Assembly (NCBI GenBank): GCA_019637955.1
Contig: JAHBUS010000002.1
Span: 186,001-250,000, forward strand
Direction of reading: 5' to 3'
Length of the DNA stretch: 64,000 nucleotides
Origin: Pseudobdellovibrionaceae bacterium
GTDB lineage: Bacteria > Bdellovibrionota > Bdellovibrionia > Bdellovibrionales > Bdellovibrionaceae
Within the stretch, counting starts at the first letter, position 1; every line of letters starts with the position of its first letter. Under the pieces are notes generated by a model. It did not search any database. It worked only from the letters and a program-made list of their open reading frames with translations, and had not been told where the DNA came from. Of this stretch, positions 22,784 to 32,107 are shown piece by piece. The position numbers and the translations under genes are program-made.

Positions 22784-23812
22784 TTGCTCACGTTCATTCT
22801 GCGCCGACTTGTACTGCTCATCCCGACGTTCTTCGGAATCACGTTGATCTCCTTTGTGATCATCAACTTGGCTCCGGGGTCGCCCATTGAGCAAAAGATC
22901 CAAGCCATCCGTTTCGGCGCTCAAGGTGAGCGCGGCGGCGGAGGCGGGGACCGCGGCACCTTCGGCATGAACGAAGAGGTGATCGCGGCCATGAAGAAGC
23001 AGTACGGCTTCGACAAGCCCATCCATGAGCGCTACATCATCTGGCTCAAAAACCTGGCTCGTTTGGATTTCGGCGAAAGCTTCAAGTACCAAGAACCCGT
23101 CATCGACGTGATCGTGAGCAAGTTTCCGGTCTCGCTGCAGTTCGGGATCGCCTCTCTGTTTCTGACCTATTTGATCTGTATTCCGCTCGGAATGGCCAAG
23201 GCGACCCGCGCGGGGTCCTTCTTCGACGCCGCTTCGGGGATTGTTTTGTATCTGGCTTACGCCATCCCACCGCTCGTTTTGGGCGTGTTCTTGATCACGT
23301 TCTTCGCCGGTGGCTCTTACTTTAGTTGGTTCCCAACGGGTCTCTTCAGATCTGACGACTACGAGAATATGACCGCTTGGGGTCAAATCGTGGACCGTGC
23401 CCATCACTTTGTTCTTCCGCTGATCTGTTATTTGATCGGCGGTTTCGCCGAGCTCACGGTGTTGATGCGCAACTCGCTCTTGGATGTGATCAACCAAGAT
23501 TACGTTCGCACGGCTCGCGCCAAAGGGCTTTCTGAGAACAAGGTTCTCTACAAGCACGCCATGCGAAACGCCCTGATTCCGATCGCGGTGAACCTTGGCG
23601 GGTTCTTGCAGGTCTTCTTGGCCGGCTCGCTCATCGTTGAAACGCTCTTTCAATTGGACGGTCTCGGACAGCTCGGCTACACGTCGATCTTGGCTCGCGA
23701 CTACAACGTCATCATGGGTTTGATCTTCTTCAATGCTTTGACCCTGATGATCGGCCGTCTGCTCAGCGATATCACCTACGTTTTGATCGACCCGAGGATT
23801 GACTTCAAATGA
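22784..23812 (+). CDS. Peptide ABC transporter permease (YejB/OppB-like)
   Basis: 342 residues starting at TTG (22784), 45 bp after the binding-protein gene. It opens MLTFILRRLVLLIPTFFGIT, the standard OppB/DppB first helix, has a Gly-rich loop (GERGGGGGDRG) near residue 50 and YejB-like length, and ends with the EAA-type loop (DYVRTARAKGLSENKVLYKH) that contacts the ATPase. Six membrane helices are visible. The stop overlaps the next start (ATGA). Confidence 0.92.
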   Translation: MLTFILRRLVLLIPTFFGITLISFVIINLAPGSPIEQKIQAIRFGAQGERGGGGGDRGTFGMNEEVIAAMKKQYGFDKPIHERYIIWLKNLARLDFGESFKYQEPVIDVIVSKFPVSLQFGIASLFLTYLICIPLGMAKATRAGSFFDAASGIVLYLAYAIPPLVLGVFLITFFAGGSYFSWFPTGLFRSDDYENMTAWGQIVDRAHHFVLPLICYLIGGFAELTVLMRNSLLDVINQDYVRTARAKGLSENKVLYKHAMRNALIPIAVNLGGFLQVFLAGSLIVETLFQLDGLGQLGYTSILARDYNVIMGLIFFNALTLMIGRLLSDITYVLIDPRIDFK

Positions 23813-24825
23813 TCGAAAAACGCCTGAAGAACGAACTCAGTCTCAAACGTTGGAGGCGCTTCAAGCGGAGCAAGTCGGCCATCGTGTCGGCTTGGATCCT
23901 GATTGCGATTTTCTTTTTTAGCTTTACGGCTGAATTCTGGGCGAACAACAAACCGATCGTGATGAAACATCACGGTTCGATGTACTTTCCGCTCGTCAAA
24001 GACTACCACCCCTCCGAGTTTGGGCGCGAAGACATCTTTGTGATGGACTACCGCTCGCTTGAGTTCAACGAAGGCGATTGGGCGGCCTGGCCGCTCGTTC
24101 AATGGGATCCTTTCGAGAGCAACGCCTTCGTGGACTCGTACCCGGCGGCGCCCTCCAAGCTGAACTGGATCGGCACCGATGACCGTGGCCGCGACGTTTT
24201 GTCGCGTCTGTTGTACGGCTTTCGTTACACGATTATTTACGCCGTCGGCGTTTGGCTGTTGGCCTACGTGACCGGCACCGTGATTGGTGCGGTGATGGGC
24301 TATTTCGGCGGTTCGACCGATCTGCTCGGAAGTCGCTTCGTCGAGGTCATCGAGCAGATGCCGCGGACCCTGCTTTTGATCACGATCATCTCGATCTTCT
24401 CGCCCAACCTGATCTGGCTGATCGTCTTCACGGTGATTTTCGAGTGGACCTCGATCTTCCACCACATGCGCGCGCAGTTTCTGCAGTTGCGTAAGCGTGA
24501 TTTCGTCGAAGCGGCGCGCGCCTTGGGCGCGAGCCACTCGCGCATTGCGCTCTCGCACATTTTGCCGAATGCGCTCACGCCACTGGTGACTTTCTCGCCT
24601 TTCGCGATCGCGGCGAACATCTACGGTCTGACGGTTCTGGATTATCTTGGCTTGGGTTTGGCCGCGCCGACACCGAGCTGGGGTGAGTTGATCTCGCAGT
24701 CGCAAAAGTACATCACGACCGCGGAGTGGCTCGTGTGGGCCCCAGCGATTTCGATCGTCATTACGATGACGGCGCTGATCAACATCGGGATCGCGATCCG
24801 CGACGCTTACGACGCCAAAGCCTAG
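23809..24825 (+). CDS. Peptide ABC transporter permease (YejE/OppC-like)
   Basis: 338 residues; the ATG overlaps the yejB-like stop by four bases. The N-terminal helix (SAIVSAWILIAIFFFSF) is followed by a long periplasmic insert of about 100 residues, as in YejE, then LGTDDRGRDVLSRL-like text (WIGTDDRGRDVLSRLLYG) common to OppC proteins, and the ATPase-contact loop RDFVEAARALGASHSRI. It pairs with the YejB-like permease. No ATPase gene follows; the operon ends here. Confidence 0.92.
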   Translation: MIEKRLKNELSLKRWRRFKRSKSAIVSAWILIAIFFFSFTAEFWANNKPIVMKHHGSMYFPLVKDYHPSEFGREDIFVMDYRSLEFNEGDWAAWPLVQWDPFESNAFVDSYPAAPSKLNWIGTDDRGRDVLSRLLYGFRYTIIYAVGVWLLAYVTGTVIGAVMGYFGGSTDLLGSRFVEVIEQMPRTLLLITIISIFSPNLIWLIVFTVIFEWTSIFHHMRAQFLQLRKRDFVEAARALGASHSRIALSHILPNALTPLVTFSPFAIAANIYGLTVLDYLGLGLAAPTPSWGELISQSQKYITTAEWLVWAPAISIVITMTALINIGIAIRDAYDAKA

Positions 24826-25002
24826 TGCCGGGGGTCAGTTTCTGGCCCGTCTGGAGTTCTGTTTTTTTGCATAAAAATTTGACGGTTCCCTCGAGATTCG
24901 CGCCCCGCGTGTGTTTGCGGGTTCGACAGTTCCCGATTCATTAATGCCCGCCCATACATCGTCCGAAGAGTGATTCAGAACTCACTCACTAAAGGATGAT
25001 CC

Positions 25003-26238
25003 ATGGTCGGAACCATTCGCACATCTCGACTTCTTTGGGGCGCCTTTCTCGCTCTGTCTTTGTGTTCTGTCTCCTGTTCGAAGATGAATGAAATTCCCGC
25101 GCTGGATGAAACCGGCGACGAAACCGCCACCGATGTCGGCGGGGATCGCGGACCGGCTTCGGGTTCGCAAAAACTTCTCATCAATCAGGCCATGAATCTG
25201 CGCCAAGAGAAGAACGGCGTGCTCGAACTTCGCATCGAACTTCCCGCGGGGACGCAGGTCGAAGTTCCCTCGGACTACTCGACCAGCCATTTGGATTTTC
25301 GCAATAGCAGCGGCGCTCTGGAGCGCTCGAGCACAGGCTTCGTGACGCCTCTCAAGATCATTTCTGTTCCCAAAGATTTTGAGTCGGCGTTTCCCGCCAC
25401 CAAAATCGCCGAAATCAACCAGACGGCCGGCGGACTCTTTATCAGCGCTTCGATCGTCAGCGCGATCGAGGGCGTGAGTGGCAATTTTGCCGCGTTGAAA
25501 CCCGCCGAGCTGGGCGCGGGCTTTACCAAATCCTTCAACGCCAATGGGAAACCCAAGTTCAGTTACACCACCTCGTCGACCAAGCGTTTCGGAGAGCGCA
25601 TCAACAAGGGCATTGATCCCAATTCGATGTCGAACGCAGATCGCACCAAGTACCAGCGCATCTATGAAGAGCTTAAAAAAGCCGCTGACCGCTCGGTCGA
25701 AACCAAAAAGTCCTACCTGATGATGGATCAGGCCGCGGCGACTCAGGCTTCGATCAATTTCGAAAAAACCGGGACCATCTCGCCGGTGGGCGCGTGGACC
25801 ATCGCGGTCAACGCCACGGCCGTCCGTCACGGCTTTCCGAACGTGCCTTGTGCCGAGTTTCAGAGCGAAATGCTGCGCCAGGCGTACCAGCGCGCGGGCT
25901 ATCGATTGACCGACGACTTCAATAAAACCAAAGGCAACGAAGTGATCTGGTCTTCGACCGCCGCCGTCGTGAATTTTTCGATGGCTCTTTACAAGGCTGG
26001 CTGGGTGCCTTGGGATTCGACGAAGTACCGCCCCCTAACGGGTGCGTTCATGATGCACGGAGCGGGTTACACACCCGGTCACACGTTCATCGCGGCCGGT
26101 GACGACGGCCGCTACATCGTGGACAACGGCGCTCCTCAGGGCCGCGATTTGCGCAAAACTTCAGATTCGACCATCGCCATGATGTTCCAAGTTGGCGTGT
26201 TCTTCCTGCCTCCTGGCATCAATCCGCCTGTCTGGTAA
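25003..26238 (+). CDS. Lipoprotein with a possible cysteine-peptidase-like C-terminal domain
   Basis: 411 residues; AAAGGATG precedes the ATG. The signal peptide ends in SVSCSK, a lipobox. The middle region is beta-rich, then helical. The last 130 residues hold VPCAEFQSEMLRQAY, later GHTFIAAGDDGRYIVDNGAP, spaced like the Cys, His and Asn/Asp of NlpC/P60-type amidases, which cut peptidoglycan peptides. The match is by pattern only; it may be unrelated. Likely located in the outer or inner membrane facing the periplasm. Confidence 0.6.
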   Translation: MVGTIRTSRLLWGAFLALSLCSVSCSKMNEIPALDETGDETATDVGGDRGPASGSQKLLINQAMNLRQEKNGVLELRIELPAGTQVEVPSDYSTSHLDFRNSSGALERSSTGFVTPLKIISVPKDFESAFPATKIAEINQTAGGLFISASIVSAIEGVSGNFAALKPAELGAGFTKSFNANGKPKFSYTTSSTKRFGERINKGIDPNSMSNADRTKYQRIYEELKKAADRSVETKKSYLMMDQAAATQASINFEKTGTISPVGAWTIAVNATAVRHGFPNVPCAEFQSEMLRQAYQRAGYRLTDDFNKTKGNEVIWSSTAAVVNFSMALYKAGWVPWDSTKYRPLTGAFMMHGAGYTPGHTFIAAGDDGRYIVDNGAPQGRDLRKTSDSTIAMMFQVGVFFLPPGINPPVW

Positions 26239-26301
26239 TTTTTGTTTGCCCCCGGACGGGCATCTCCTAGACTTTCTTCATCACAAATCAAAGGAGTGAT
26301 G

Positions 26302-26832
26302 ATGAAAGCCTTGGCGATGGTTCTGATGGGTGTTTTGGTCTCGGCAGCCGCGTTTGCTCAAACGAGCTACCCCGAATATCTCTTGCTCGATGCCGACGGA
26401 ATGTCGTGCCGCCAGCAGATTCAAGATCCCACCGGCTATGCCGACGTGGACGCGGTCAAAATGCTTTTGGGAACTCTGGATCTCAAATGGGACGGCGACC
26501 ATGAGTTCCGCCTGGACTACATCAAAATTCAGCTCATGAGCAACGAAGTCGACAACGGCCGTTTCGCGAAAATCATCTCGGGCCTGGATCTGTCGTACAT
26601 GTTCTTGGGTAAGCCCGGTGTTGTGAAAGTCGCGCCCCACTCGGTGGTTTCGACCACCGATGCCTGCTTCGTTGAAGTCGGCGGCATCGGTTTGACCGAC
26701 ACCAACATCCCGGCCGCCGGAAATGGCGAGATTCTCTTTGTCGGCACCTACAACGATGGCACATCAACCCGCTCGGCGGTGATCGCGCAGCCCTTCTCGT
26801 TCCGTTTCGACGGTCCCGCCAGCATCCGCTAG
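26302..26832 (+). CDS. Secreted protein of unknown function
   Basis: 176 residues. Two ATG codons in tandem (26299 and 26302) follow AAGGAG; the second has better spacing. The signal peptide ends AAFAQ near residue 18. The mature part is beta-rich with two cysteines (GMSCRQQ, DACFVEV). A TAGACT hexamer at 26268 is a candidate -10, giving a short leader. I recognise no family. A strong terminator follows. Confidence 0.7.
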   Translation: MKALAMVLMGVLVSAAAFAQTSYPEYLLLDADGMSCRQQIQDPTGYADVDAVKMLLGTLDLKWDGDHEFRLDYIKIQLMSNEVDNGRFAKIISGLDLSYMFLGKPGVVKVAPHSVVSTTDACFVEVGGIGLTDTNIPAAGNGEILFVGTYNDGTSTRSAVIAQPFSFRFDGPASIR

Positions 26833-26855
26833 TTCGGCCACTCTCGAAGACCAAT

Positions 26856-26887
26856 AAAAAAGGCGCCCTTTCGGAGCGCCTTTTTTA
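26856..26887. terminator. Intrinsic terminator (bidirectional)
   Basis: AAAAAAGGCGC pairs with GCGCCTTTTTT around a nine-base loop. It ends the 26302 gene and, on the other strand, can end speA. Confidence 0.88.
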
Positions 26888-26909
26888 TGATCTTGATGCG
26901 AATGCTCTG

Positions 26910-26929
26910 AAGGTGCCAGGCACCTTTTA
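26910..26929. repeat. Stop-codon-linked palindrome, copy 3
   Basis: AAGGTGCCAGGCACCTT (26910-26926) abuts TTA (26927-26929), the complement of the speA stop. In the direction of speA it reads TAA then AAGGTGCCTGGCACCTT, as for the other two copies. Confidence 0.85.
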
Positions 26930-28885
26930 TTGTTCGGGGTCTTCGAGGTACGTGTAGCCTGACAAGCCCTCTTCGTAGAACTTGATCAGGAGCTTGGCTT
27001 CTTGCTTCGAAAGGCTTCCGCGCTGAATCGCCTCTTCAGCGGCTTGGCGGATGCTTTCGACCATCGAGTGGTGGCGGTACTGCACGTAGCTCAAAACTTC
27101 GGTCACGGTGTCGCCGGGAACGTAGTGATCGAGAGTGTAACCCGAGGCGGTGACCGACACGTGAACCGCGTCGGTATCGCCGAACAGATTGTGCAAGTCG
27201 CCCAGGATCTCTTGGTAGGCGCCGGTCAAGAACACGCCCAAGAAATAGGGTTCCGATTTTTTGATCTCGTGAACCTGCATGGTTTTCTTGGTCTTGCCGG
27301 TCTCGGTGTCGATGAACTTTTCGAGTTTACCATCTGAGTCGCAAGTCAAATCGGCAAGCGTCGCTTGCACGACGGGGCGCTCGTTCAGACGGTGAATCGG
27401 CATGACGGGGAACAATTGTCCGACGGCCCAAGAATCTGGGATCGACTGGAACACCGAGAAATTGCAGAAATACGTATCGCAGAGCTCATCCGAAAGCTGC
27501 TCGACGATGCCTTCGCCGTCTTCGAGGGTCTTGGCGAGCTTGATCATCTTGGTCGCGATCGCGAAGTACATCGACTCGGCCCACGCGCGCTGCTGCAAGC
27601 CCAAAACGCCGTAGGTAAAGAGTTGCAGCGTCTCTTGCTTCGACTGTTGCAAGTCATTGAAGCACTCATTGATGTTGCTGGGGTTCAGCTTCTCGTAGAT
27701 GTACTGCAAGTCTTGCAAGAGCGGGTGGTCGGTCTTGGTCGCGGGACGGGGAGGCTCGTGACGGAGCAGATCATTGGTTCCGGTCACGTTGAACACCAAA
27801 ATCGAGTGGTGCGCCGTCAAGAAGCGACCCGACTCGGTCACGATGTTCGGGTGCGGAACGCCTTTTTCGTCGCAAAGAGTTTGCAACGCCGACACGACGT
27901 CATTCGCGTATTCTTGCGCCGAGTAGTTGGTCGACGAATCCGAGGTGCCGGTGCCGTCATAATCCACGCCCAGGCCGCCGCCGACGTCGATAAACTTCAA
28001 ATTGGTCGCGCCTTGTTTGTACACTTCGGTGAAGAAGCGCACGCCCTCTTTGAGCGACGATTTGATGTTCTGGATGATCGGGATTTGCGAGCCGATGTGG
28101 AAGTGGATCAGCTCGAGGCACTCGAGCATATTGTGCGACTTGAGGATCTCGAGACCCTCAACGAGCTCAACGGTGGTGAGACCGAATTTCGAGCGTGCGC
28201 CCGAGCTGTCGATCCATTTGCCCGCACCCTGGGTGTTCAGCTTCACGCGGAAGCCGATGTTGGGCCGGATGCCGAGCTTTTTCGAAGCTTCGACGATCAG
28301 GTGAATCTCTTCGAAACGGTCGACGACGATGATCGTGTGACGGCCCAGTTTCTGCGAAAGCAGGGCGGTCTCGATGTACTCGGAGTCTTTAAAGCCGTTG
28401 CAGATGATGACCGCGTCTTGCGTCTTCATCAACGCGAGAACCACGAGCAGTTCGGGTTTCGAGCCGGCTTCCAAGCCCATGCGGTGCCCTTGGCCGTGCT
28501 TCACCAGCTCTTCGACGAGGTGGCGCTGCTGGTTCACCTTGATCGGGTAAACGCCGGTGTATTGGCCTTTGTAGTTGTGCTCGGTGATCGCTTTCGAGAA
28601 GCAGTTGTTGATCAGATCCACGCGGGCTTTGAGAATGTCGGGGAAGCGGATCATGATCGGAACGCGAATACCGCGGTCCATGAGGTCTTGAGTCAGTTCG
28701 AGAAGGTCGACACTCGGGCCCGTGGATTTTCCGCAGGGAGTGACGTGAACGTTTCCGTTCTGGTTGACGCGGAAATAACCGTGTCCCCAATTGTTGATTC
28801 CGTACATTTCAGAGCTTTTGTCTGCCGACCAACCGGTGGGGCTGGCGGGACCCGTTTGAACCAACTCAGGGCTCGGATGTTCCAT
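26927..28885 (-). CDS. speA: Biosynthetic arginine decarboxylase
   Basis: 652 residues from the ATG at 28885; GGAGGA lies about ten bases upstream. A longer frame to 28963 has no ribosome binding site. The PLP-dependent alanine-racemase-fold features of SpeA are present: YPIKVNQ with the Schiff-base lysine, GLEAGSKPEL, HFHIGSQI, and FIDVGGGLGVDYDGT. The C-terminal part follows the usual SpeA pattern. It makes agmatine from arginine for putrescine and spermidine synthesis in the cytoplasm. Divergent from the diguanylate cyclase gene. Confidence 0.95.
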   Translation of the reverse strand: MEHPSPELVQTGPASPTGWSADKSSEMYGINNWGHGYFRVNQNGNVHVTPCGKSTGPSVDLLELTQDLMDRGIRVPIMIRFPDILKARVDLINNCFSKAITEHNYKGQYTGVYPIKVNQQRHLVEELVKHGQGHRMGLEAGSKPELLVVLALMKTQDAVIICNGFKDSEYIETALLSQKLGRHTIIVVDRFEEIHLIVEASKKLGIRPNIGFRVKLNTQGAGKWIDSSGARSKFGLTTVELVEGLEILKSHNMLECLELIHFHIGSQIPIIQNIKSSLKEGVRFFTEVYKQGATNLKFIDVGGGLGVDYDGTGTSDSSTNYSAQEYANDVVSALQTLCDEKGVPHPNIVTESGRFLTAHHSILVFNVTGTNDLLRHEPPRPATKTDHPLLQDLQYIYEKLNPSNINECFNDLQQSKQETLQLFTYGVLGLQQRAWAESMYFAIATKMIKLAKTLEDGEGIVEQLSDELCDTYFCNFSVFQSIPDSWAVGQLFPVMPIHRLNERPVVQATLADLTCDSDGKLEKFIDTETGKTKKTMQVHEIKKSEPYFLGVFLTGAYQEILGDLHNLFGDTDAVHVSVTASGYTLDHYVPGDTVTEVLSYVQYRHHSMVESIRQAAEEAIQRGSLSKQEAKLLIKFYEEGLSGYTYLEDPEQ

Positions 28886-29086
28886 CGTCTTCAAGTCCTC
28901 CAAATGGTGGATTCCCGAGAGCGGGAATGCATTTTCTTCGTTTATGAGAGCGTTCAAAATCAAAGTCCAGGAAAATCGACAAAAAAGCGGCCCGCAAAGC
29001 CCCCGACTTCGGCACAGAAACGAGCCTCCGGACTCGGGCCATGCTCGAGAGTCGCGTAGACTGAAGGCAGCACCAGGAGTGTGTTT

Positions 29087-30076
29087 TTGGCAGAGGCTCA
29101 GTCGATCACGGCCGCGGACCGTAAAATTTTAGTCGTCGATGACGATCCGGACAGTCTCGAAATTGTCTCGGAGGCCCTCCGCTGGGAAGGCTACAAAATC
29201 ACGACCGCCGCGAGCGGCGCCGAGGCGCTCGACTTCATCAAGCGCGAAAAATTCGATCTCATCGTTCTCGACGTGAATATGCCCGGCATGAACGGCCTCG
29301 AAACTCTCCGCGATCTGCGGCAGCAAGAGCGTTACGTTTCGGTGGTGTTCATTTCGGGAAACAGCAGCACCGAAGCCGTTATTGAGGGGCTGGATATGGG
29401 CGCCGACGATTACATCGCTAAGCCCTTCGATCCTCTCGAAATGCTGGCGCGCGTGCGCACCCAGCTCCGCATCAAAGACCTCAATGATCAGCTCCGTGAC
29501 GCTAACGAAAAACTCAAAGAGCTGGTCGATATCGACGATCTCACCGGGCTGTTCAATATGCGCTCGGTGTACCAGCGCCTTGATTTCGAGCTTGAGCGCG
29601 CGCGCCGGTTCAACCGTCAGGTGGCCGTCGTGATGATGGACATGGATTTCTTTAAGTCGGTCAATGATGGGCACGACCACCTGTTCGGCTCGTTCGTTTT
29701 GACGGAAGTGGGCGGCATTGTCCGCAAAAATATCCGCAATATCGACATCGGCGCCCGCTACGGTGGCGACGAGTTTTTGATCGTTTTGACCGAGCTCAAC
29801 AAGGACGGCGCGCAAATCTTCTGCGAGCGTCTGCGCAAGGCGATTTCGACCAAACTTTTCAAGAGCGGCGCCGATGAGATCCACCTCACCGCCTCTCTGG
29901 GCTTTGCGATCACCGCGATCGGCGACAAGGGGACCGACGCCAAAACGTTGGTCCGAACCGCCGACAACGCCCTTTATGAGGCCAAACGGGCCGGCCGCAA
30001 CTGCGTCCGCTCGATTGAAATGGCGCCGGGGGATTCTTCTTCGGGAACTTCGGGCCAGACCCCCGCCGCCAGTTGA
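29087..30076 (+). CDS. Response regulator-diguanylate cyclase (PleD-like, REC-GGDEF)
   Basis: 329 residues. I place the start at TTG 29087, seven bases after GGAG; GTG 29081 is too close to that signal. The REC domain has Asp62 (VLDVNMP) as phosphoacceptor and Lys112 (AKPFDP). A coiled linker leads to a GGDEF domain whose active motif GGDEF (from residue 226) is intact, and RNID five residues before it is a complete product-inhibition I-site. It should make cyclic-di-GMP on phosphorylation and be feedback-inhibited. No kinase is adjacent. A Ser/Gly/Thr-rich tail ends the chain. Confidence 0.92.
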   Translation: MAEAQSITAADRKILVVDDDPDSLEIVSEALRWEGYKITTAASGAEALDFIKREKFDLIVLDVNMPGMNGLETLRDLRQQERYVSVVFISGNSSTEAVIEGLDMGADDYIAKPFDPLEMLARVRTQLRIKDLNDQLRDANEKLKELVDIDDLTGLFNMRSVYQRLDFELERARRFNRQVAVVMMDMDFFKSVNDGHDHLFGSFVLTEVGGIVRKNIRNIDIGARYGGDEFLIVLTELNKDGAQIFCERLRKAISTKLFKSGADEIHLTASLGFAITAIGDKGTDAKTLVRTADNALYEAKRAGRNCVRSIEMAPGDSSSGTSGQTPAAS

Positions 30077-30108
30077 CACTGACGCGGCCCCTTGATTAAA
30101 CCGGGGCC

Positions 30109-31086
30109 ATGGACATCACCCGCAAAGCGGCCGTCATCTCACTCGCCGCGAGCATCGCGATTTTAGCCCTTAAATTCTGGGCCTACTCCGTCACCCATTC
30201 GACCGCGGTGTTGTCCGACGCGCTCGAAAGCATCGTGAACGTGCTGTCGGCGGCGGTGGCTCTTCAGGTCATGCGCGTGGTCGCGCGTCCCGCTGATGAA
30301 AATCATCCCTACGGTCATGGAAAATTCGAATTTTTCTCGATGGCCTTTGAAGGCGGGTTGATCACGTTTGCGGGACTGGTGATCGCGCAGGAGTCGATCA
30401 AGGCGCTGATGCAGGGATCGGTTCCTCGCAATATGGACACCGGGCTTATGATCGCCGTCGCTGCCGCCTTGGCGAATGTGGGTTTGGGCGCCTACCTGAT
30501 GTTGATCGGGCGTCGGCACCGCTCGGAGGCTTTGCACGCGAGCGGCGTTCACGTGATGACCGACGTCGCCACCACGGCGGGCGCGATCGTCGGATTGGCC
30601 CTGGTGCGCTGGACGGGCCTGGCGTGGTTCGACCCTGCAGCCGCTCTGCTCTTGGCGGGGCTCCTGGTGTTTTCGGGTTACCGGATCGTTCGCCGGGCCG
30701 CTGCGGGCATGACGGATGAGGTGGAGCCCACGGCCATCAACCAACTCACGGAAGCGCTCGAGAAGAACCGCCGTCCCGGGATCATCGATGTGCACCAGAT
30801 GCGGGTGATCCGGTCGGGTCGTTACCACCACGTCGACGCGCACCTCGTGGTCCCCGAGTTTTGGAGCGTTCTGCAGGCCCATGCCGTTGCCGACGAGTTC
30901 GAGAAGTCGGTCGTCCGGGATTACCCGTACGACGGCGAAATCGCGTTTCACCTGGATCCCTGCGAGCGCGAGTACTGCGCACGCTGTTCCGTGCAAGGAT
31001 GCCCGGTCCGGCGCAAAGAATTTACGGGCCGTCAGCCCTTTGCCGACTTGAACTTGACCCATCCGCCTCAGAAAGACTTGGCTTAA
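30109..31086 (+). CDS. Cation diffusion facilitator (CDF) transporter
   Basis: 325 residues. Family motifs: AVLSDALESIVN in helix 2, ENHPYGHGKFE after helix 3, and HVMTDV in helix 5, supplying the metal-binding His and Asp pairs. Six membrane helices, then a cytoplasmic domain (VDVHQMRVIRSG-like segment, DAHLVV). The tail adds four cysteines (CEREYCARCSVQGC), an unusual extra metal-binding patch. The family exports Zn, Fe, Mn or Co in exchange for protons. It begins a run of five closely spaced plus-strand genes. Confidence 0.88.
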   Translation: MDITRKAAVISLAASIAILALKFWAYSVTHSTAVLSDALESIVNVLSAAVALQVMRVVARPADENHPYGHGKFEFFSMAFEGGLITFAGLVIAQESIKALMQGSVPRNMDTGLMIAVAAALANVGLGAYLMLIGRRHRSEALHASGVHVMTDVATTAGAIVGLALVRWTGLAWFDPAAALLLAGLLVFSGYRIVRRAAAGMTDEVEPTAINQLTEALEKNRRPGIIDVHQMRVIRSGRYHHVDAHLVVPEFWSVLQAHAVADEFEKSVVRDYPYDGEIAFHLDPCEREYCARCSVQGCPVRRKEFTGRQPFADLNLTHPPQKDLA

Positions 31087-31096
31087 GGAGCCCGCC

Positions 31097-31810
31097 ATGA
31101 AACCCGAAGTCACCGCCACCGAATACCGCCGGCCGCAAATCGTTCTGACCAAGTCTTTGAAGCACCCGAACGCTTACACCAAGGCGCTCGACGGGGAGTT
31201 TCGCGAATTTGCGTTCAACGAAGAGCGCGGGCCCGAGAACCGAGGCCGCTGGCGCTCCGACATTTTTGGCGTGAAAAGTGAGCACCCAGTCGACCTTGAA
31301 ATCGGAACGGGCAACGGCGTCCACTTCCAGCATCACAGTCTCGGAAAGCCCGAGCGCTGTTTGGTGGGCGTCGAGCTCAAGTACAAACCTTTGATCCAAA
31401 CCATTCGCGGCGCTCTCAAAAAAGGCGCGAGAAACGCGCGCATCGTGCGCTACCACGCTTTTAATTTGGATCTTCTGTTCGAGGCGGGCGAGCTCAACGA
31501 CGTCTACATCCACTTTCCTGATCCCTGGACCACGCCGCGCAAACCGAAGAACCGCATCTTGAACCCGCGCATGCTGGATCTGTTTTTTGACCTGCAGCGC
31601 CCGGGCGCGAAGCTCGATTTCAAAACGGACTCGCTCGAGGCCTACCGGTGGTCGATGGAAAACGTGCGCCAGTGCAAATACAAAATTGAATTTGAAACCG
31701 AGGATCTGCACGCAAGTCCCCTGGCGAGCGAAAACGTGGTCACCCAGTTTGAGCGCATCTTTTTGCGCCAAGGCATGAAAATCAATTTCGTGCGTCTGCG
31801 AAAGCCCTAA
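31097..31810 (+). CDS. trmB: tRNA (guanine-N7-)-methyltransferase
   Basis: 237 residues; AAGGAG lies eight bases before the ATG. The SAM-binding loop DLEIGTGNG and the acidic end of strand 2 (VGVELKYKP) are present. The TrmB signature D-P-W-x-K-x-R-H is changed to HFPDPWTTPRKPKNR, keeping DPW and the basic cluster. It methylates G46 in the tRNA variable loop. An N-terminal extension of about 50 residues precedes the fold. The stop overlaps the ferredoxin start (TAATG). Confidence 0.85.
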   Translation: MKPEVTATEYRRPQIVLTKSLKHPNAYTKALDGEFREFAFNEERGPENRGRWRSDIFGVKSEHPVDLEIGTGNGVHFQHHSLGKPERCLVGVELKYKPLIQTIRGALKKGARNARIVRYHAFNLDLLFEAGELNDVYIHFPDPWTTPRKPKNRILNPRMLDLFFDLQRPGAKLDFKTDSLEAYRWSMENVRQCKYKIEFETEDLHASPLASENVVTQFERIFLRQGMKINFVRLRKP

Positions 31811-32103
31811 TGCCGAAGATCTCGTTCGCGAAACCCGGACGTGCCGCTTTCGACGCCGCTCCCGGAACCAATCTGATGCAGGCGCTGCTCGATCACGACG
31901 TGCCCGTCGCCTCGAGCTGCCATGGTGACGGCGTCTGCGCCAAGTGCCGCATCGAGGTTTCGCAGGGACTGGAGAGCTTGGGCGCGCGCAATGAGACCGA
32001 AGAGTTCTTAGCGGAGCGCTTTAGCCTCAAGAAAAATGTGCGCATCAGTTGCCAAGTGCGCCTGGGTGATCAAGACTTGACCGTCGATACAACGTACTGG
32101 TGA
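31810..32103 (+). CDS. [2Fe-2S] ferredoxin
   Basis: 97 residues, translationally coupled to trmB. Cluster ligands are visible: SSCHGDGVCAKC gives three cysteines with C-x5-C-x2-C spacing, and ISCQ gives the fourth 35 residues later, the plant/adrenodoxin-like fold pattern. It transfers single electrons in the cytoplasm. The partner is not evident; an SDR and thioredoxin reductase follow. Confidence 0.88.
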   Translation: MPKISFAKPGRAAFDAAPGTNLMQALLDHDVPVASSCHGDGVCAKCRIEVSQGLESLGARNETEEFLAERFSLKKNVRISCQVRLGDQDLTVDTTYW

Positions 32104-32107
32104 GAAT

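Noticed and set aside
20969-23653. Very long open frame (894 codons) on the minus strand
   Set aside because: It is antisense to the peptide-binding protein and permease genes, has no recognisable domain, is Val/Arg/His-rich as expected of a GC-rich shadow frame, and lacks a start signal.
27365-29059. A 564-codon plus-strand frame opposite speA
   Set aside because: speA is certain from its PLP motifs; the opposite frame has no homology pattern and reflects codon bias.
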